DNA of 43,020 bases from a virus. Both the position numbers and the translations under genes were made by a program. This document shows positions 40,204 to 43,020 of this stretch, in pieces. Location of the stretch: positions 1 to 43,020 of IMG/VR virus record IMGVR_UViG_3300021373_000622; one strand, 5' to 3'. Under the pieces are notes generated by a model that had not been told where the DNA came from, made no database searches, and saw only the letters and a list, made by a program, of their open reading frames with translations. Position 1 is the first letter of the stretch; the number at the start of each line of letters is the position of its first letter.

Positions 40204-40870
40204 TGTTGTTATGTTCTTATTGATGTCAACTATGTTATGTGCTAACGACATATATGTCACTCAATCAGGTGCAAACCTTGATTTAGACATAACGCAAGAT
40301 GGATCAAACAACACAGTTGGTAGTTCGCAAACAGCTTCTGCTTCAAGTGGTGCCACTACTGTATTAGATATTGACCAGGTTGGTAACTCCAATATAATTA
40401 CATATCAAATTAACGGTGCTACATATACAGGTACTATTAACTTAACAGGCAACTCTAATGATGTTGACTTAAATTGTGATAGCACAGGTAACAACAGTTC
40501 ATGTGGAACTGTAACTGCTTCTATTACAATGACAGGAAATTCAAGTGATATAGACCTTGATATAGGGGAAACTAGTGACGCTTCAAACTCAACTGTATCT
40601 ATAACTGGACAATCTGGTTCAGATTCAAACACTATAGCTGCAACAGTTGACGGAACAAGTGCTATTTTAACTTTATCAGTTAATGGTGATACAAACAACT
40701 ATTTAATTGATATTGACGGTGATGGTGATGTTAATGGTCATACATTGATACATACACACACTGGTTCAATTGCTGACGTTGATATTGTACAATCAGGTGT
40801 TAATGACAATATGATCACTTTAACAACAAGTGGAGATAATGCTGATATTGATATATCGCAGACTGACTAA
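40187..40870 (+). CDS. Curlin-repeat-like secreted protein
   Basis: The start is set at 40187, giving a signal peptide (MKTIISVVMFLLMSTMLCAN) with Shine-Dalgarno AAGGA upstream. An in-frame extension to 40127 lies inside csgG and is basic, so it is rejected. The mature part carries curlin-type repeats of the form D/Y-I-x-Q-x-G-x-N: YVTQSGAN, DITQDGSNN, DIDQVGNSN, DIVQSGVND, DISQTD. They are separated by a Thr/Ser/Asp-rich beta region with small Cys pairs. It probably assembles into amyloid-like fibres exported by the CsgG-like channel. 227 residues. Confidence 0.8.
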   Translation: MKTIISVVMFLLMSTMLCANDIYVTQSGANLDLDITQDGSNNTVGSSQTASASSGATTVLDIDQVGNSNIITYQINGATYTGTINLTGNSNDVDLNCDSTGNNSSCGTVTASITMTGNSSDIDLDIGETSDASNSTVSITGQSGSDSNTIAATVDGTSAILTLSVNGDTNNYLIDIDGDGDVNGHTLIHTHTGSIADVDIVQSGVNDNMITLTTSGDNADIDISQTD

Positions 40871-40871
40871 T

Positions 40872-40964
40872 ATGGACTACGGAACAATAAACTTACTGTT
40901 ATTTACAGGACTTATAGTATATGCATGTTTGGAAGTATATCGTTGGTTTAATAATAATTTCTAA
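40872..40964 (+). CDS. Possible tiny membrane peptide (30 aa)
   Basis: ATG at 40872 one base after the curlin-like stop. Product MDYGTINLLLFTGLIVYACLEVYRWF... is one hydrophobic helix with a short tail. It overlaps the FecR-like gene by 44 bases and has no Shine-Dalgarno sequence. Real expression is uncertain. It may be translated by coupling, or may be chance. Confidence 0.35.
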   Translation: MDYGTINLLLFTGLIVYACLEVYRWFNNNF

Positions 40965-42021
40965 TACTGCTATTGCCTCTATTGGAGAAGTAACATTACA
41001 CACAGGTGTTGCTACTATTGATAGACAAGATGGTGACAAGGGTATTGAGGTAAAGAAAGAACTTGACGTTTTTTCTTATGATACTCTTAAAACTGGCAAA
41101 GGCAAAGTTGGTATAGAATTTATTGATGAAACTAGAGTCGATGTTACCGAGCATAGTAAACTATTGATTGATGAATTTGTTTATGACCCTAATACAAAAA
41201 CAGGTAAGTTATCACTAAAGGCAAAACTAGGCACAGTAAGATATGCTTCAGGACAGATTGCTAAAAACTCAAAACAAAATGTAAAGATCACTACCCCCAC
41301 AGCTACAATTGCTGTAAGGGGTACTGATTTTGCTATGACTATTGATGAGTTAGGTGGATCAACAATTGTATTGTTACCTAGTTGCAACAGTGAAGGATTT
41401 TGTTATGTAGGAGAAATTGAAGTACAAACAGACGCAGGATTTGTAATTATGAATCAGGCATTTCAAGCAACATCTGTAACTTCCTCTGAAACAAAACCTC
41501 TAAAACCTGTAAAGTTAGATTTAGAATTAGATATGATTAACAACTTATTAATCATAACACCACCTAAAAAATTAGAAGACGCAATTGAAGAACAAAAAAT
41601 AAAATCAGTTGCCAATGCATTAGATTTAGATTTTTTAAAGTTTGATGAATTAGAAATAGATATGTTAGAAGTTGAAGAGGATGAATATGCTTCTGCTTTA
41701 GATGTGAATTTTTTAGACCAAGATTTTTTAGTTGATATATTAGAACAACTAAACAGACAACTTGCCTTACAAATGAGAAATGAATTTGATAAAAAGAAAG
41801 ATAAGAAAAAAACAGGTAAAGATGAGTTTGGAGTTATACTTCTAATAGAAGAACCTCAATGGGTGTGGATGAGATCAGACGCAGGTGGTAATAATATAGT
41901 TTTAAGATTAGACCAAGAATATGGATACAACATAAACGTAACGCAAGGTGACAGTGAAATTATAGATTATGAATTAGGTGACAGTCCAACAAATCAAATA
42001 AGAATATATCAGAATCAATAA
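40921..42021 (+). CDS. FecR-domain secreted protein
   Basis: 366 residues. Signal peptide to about 20 (IVGLIIISNTAIAS). FecR-type domain from about 50 to 140: DTLKTGKGKVGIEFIDETRVDVTEHSKLLIDEFVYDP, KLSLKAKLGTVRYASGQIAK and TPTATIAVRGTDFAMTI. An acidic helical stretch (LDFLKFDELEIDMLEVEEDEY) and a C-terminal beta domain (PQWVWMRSDAGGNNIVLRLDQEYGYNINVTQGDSEI) follow. In marine Proteobacteria FecR proteins often sit next to curlin/CsgG genes. The substrate or partner is unknown. It shares a base with the next gene's ATG. Confidence 0.78.
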   Translation: MHVWKYIVGLIIISNTAIASIGEVTLHTGVATIDRQDGDKGIEVKKELDVFSYDTLKTGKGKVGIEFIDETRVDVTEHSKLLIDEFVYDPNTKTGKLSLKAKLGTVRYASGQIAKNSKQNVKITTPTATIAVRGTDFAMTIDELGGSTIVLLPSCNSEGFCYVGEIEVQTDAGFVIMNQAFQATSVTSSETKPLKPVKLDLELDMINNLLIITPPKKLEDAIEEQKIKSVANALDLDFLKFDELEIDMLEVEEDEYASALDVNFLDQDFLVDILEQLNRQLALQMRNEFDKKKDKKKTGKDEFGVILLIEEPQWVWMRSDAGGNNIVLRLDQEYGYNINVTQGDSEIIDYELGDSPTNQIRIYQNQ

Positions 42022-43020
42022 TGTATAAATTTTTAAAAAGATTTACAATTTTTCTATTCATATGGATGGTGTTTTTTTCTATTGTAGATAAGTTAAAAGC
42101 CGATGACCTATTAATTTATTATTCAAGTAATGAAAGCTCTCAATACTCAAATTTAAAAAGTGAGTTTGAAGATTTAGGTTTTACTGTGACAGGTAGTACA
42201 AGTGGCACAGTGAGTTCAAGTGCTCTGTCAGGCAAAGAACTTGTAATTGATATTGCAGGAACTTCAAACTGTGGTAGTACTTGTAAAACAAACTATGAAA
42301 GTTTTATTGGCGCCGGTGGCCATGTTATTATTCTAGCACCTAACGGAGCAACAAACAGAATAGGTAACATTGAATCGTTGATTGAAAGTAAATTAAGTGT
42401 AGGAAGTATGTCAATAGCAGGAGGGTGTAATACCTGTTATGGTTCATATGCAGTGGGCAATTACGCTTCAAGCACAACAAGTGAGAACACATTGCCAGGA
42501 CCTGACAAACTGTTTACAGCAAGTGGCGGTACAGCAATGGCTAAAAACAGTACAACCAGCAGTTGGAACAGTTGGTATACTTGGGACTATGGTTCTAATG
42601 GTGGAACAATTACAGTTTCATTTGGTTATGGACAATTATTATCAACACATACCTATAGTGCTAATATGGTAGACTTCCTAACTCGTGCAATGACAGAATC
42701 AGGATTAATCTCACAAACACCTGTCTCTGGTATAACTTCAAATCAAACAACAGAATTTAATACATTTAGAAATAAATCTGTAAGTGGTAATCAAATTTAT
42801 ATTACACAGACTGGAGATAATAATACATTAAACATAGTACAAGACGGTGACGACAACTTAATTATTGGTACAGACTTAACATCATCTGCTGTAATAAATG
42901 GTGATAACAATGCTTTGGATTTAGACCAAATTGGTAATGATAATGTTTTAGGTTTAGATATAACAGGTTCATCAAACAATGTGGCAGTCACACAAAACCA
43001 AGACCAAAGAGCAAAATTAA
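42021..43020 (+). CDS. Secreted protein with C-terminal curlin repeats (partial)
   Basis: Signal peptide/TM at 8-27 (FTIFLFIWMVFFSIVDKLKA), cleavage likely before DDLL. An N-terminal mixed alpha/beta domain (LLIYYSSNESSQYSNLKSEFEDLGFTVTGS, then GAGGHVIILAPNG) resembles ThuA/GATase-like folds. A Cys-containing beta section (CNTCYGSYAVGNYASS) follows. C-terminal curlin-type repeats begin near residue 258: YITQTGDNN, NIVQDGDDN, DLDQIGNDN, AVTQNQ. It reads open to the end of the window. Likely a nucleator or adhesin-type partner of the upstream curlin-like protein (CsgB-like role by analogy). Confidence 0.75.
   Translation, partial: MYKFLKRFTIFLFIWMVFFSIVDKLKADDLLIYYSSNESSQYSNLKSEFEDLGFTVTGSTSGTVSSSALSGKELVIDIAGTSNCGSTCKTNYESFIGAGGHVIILAPNGATNRIGNIESLIESKLSVGSMSIAGGCNTCYGSYAVGNYASSTTSENTLPGPDKLFTASGGTAMAKNSTTSSWNSWYTWDYGSNGGTITVSFGYGQLLSTHTYSANMVDFLTRAMTESGLISQTPVSGITSNQTTEFNTFRNKSVSGNQIYITQTGDNNTLNIVQDGDDNLIIGTDLTSSAVINGDNNALDLDQIGNDNVLGLDITGSSNNVAVTQNQDQRAKL

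Noticed and set aside
42439-42672. Open frame within the last secreted protein
   Set aside because: Overlaps the signal-peptide protein in another frame. The Gln-rich product looks like frame-shifted Thr/Ser-rich sequence.
1-43020. Minus-strand coding genes
   Set aside because: All minus-strand open frames lie opposite well-supported genes and show no domain, start signal or independent promoter.
1-43020. CRISPR arrays, insertion sequences, integrase or attachment sites
   Set aside because: No regularly spaced repeats, transposase or integrase motifs, or terminal inverted repeats were seen, consistent with a lytic phage.

Overview
The window reads as part of an AT-rich (by eye roughly 70% A+T) T4-like marine myophage genome. 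It carries T4-type replication and recombination genes in a T4-like arrangement: gp47-gp46, then gp45-gp44-gp62-RegA-gp43, then UvsX and gp41. It also carries genes typical of marine T4-like phages of cyanobacteria and SAR11: peptide deformylase, a CobS-like AAA ATPase with a CobT-like VWA partner, Hsp20, bS21 and several conserved virion proteins. The low G+C, bS21, rubrerythrin and curli-like genes fit best with a pelagimyophage (SAR11 host) or a close relative infecting another streamlined marine bacterium. The host is an inference. All genes lie on the + strand, packed with 1-50 bp overlaps, and the longest gap without a gene is 239 bases.

Layout. 0-4.2 kb: tail of an unidentified gene, gp47/gp46 nuclease, peptide deformylase and a fold-type-II PLP enzyme. 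4.2-11 kb: singly promoted early/middle units (SPPY-type DNA methylase, metallopeptidase-like VWA protein plus AAA ATPase, small proteins, bS21, a structured non-coding stretch, Hsp20, rubrerythrin). 11-24.8 kb: DNA replication (clamp, glycosyltransferase, clamp loader, RegA, polymerase, two more methylase-like proteins, UvsX, gp41) and a large unknown. 24.9-36.9 kb: virion-related block. Here many unrelated proteins (ligase-like nucleotidyltransferase, adenylate kinase, a 1036-residue NadR-like fusion and others) share an N-terminal tag resembling the T4 internal-protein capsid-targeting sequence. 36.9-38.9 kb: lysis-type membrane genes, including a probable overlapping i-spanin/o-spanin pair and two related one-TM proteins. 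38.9 kb to the end: a curli-like (type VIII secretion) cluster, CsgF - CsgG - curlin-repeat protein - FecR-domain protein - secreted protein ending in curlin repeats, which runs off the window.

Regulation is unusually readable. Ten sigma70-like promoters (TTGACA/T, 16-17 bp spacer, usually an extended TGn -10) and five T4-late-type TATAAATA or near-TATAAATA boxes can be seen. At many of them the predicted start of transcription falls on, or within a few bases of, the A of the ATG, and no Shine-Dalgarno sequence is present. Leaderless initiation is therefore predicted for the clamp transcript, DNA polymerase, two methylases, the VWA protein, a HAD phosphatase and the curli operon. Other units (uvsX, hsp20, rubrerythrin, structural genes) have good Shine-Dalgarno leaders. 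The phage also encodes its own bS21, a ribosomal protein linked to Shine-Dalgarno recognition.

The observations most worth following are the capsid-targeting-like tags on enzymes, the curli cluster beside the lysis genes, and the leaderless promoter architecture.
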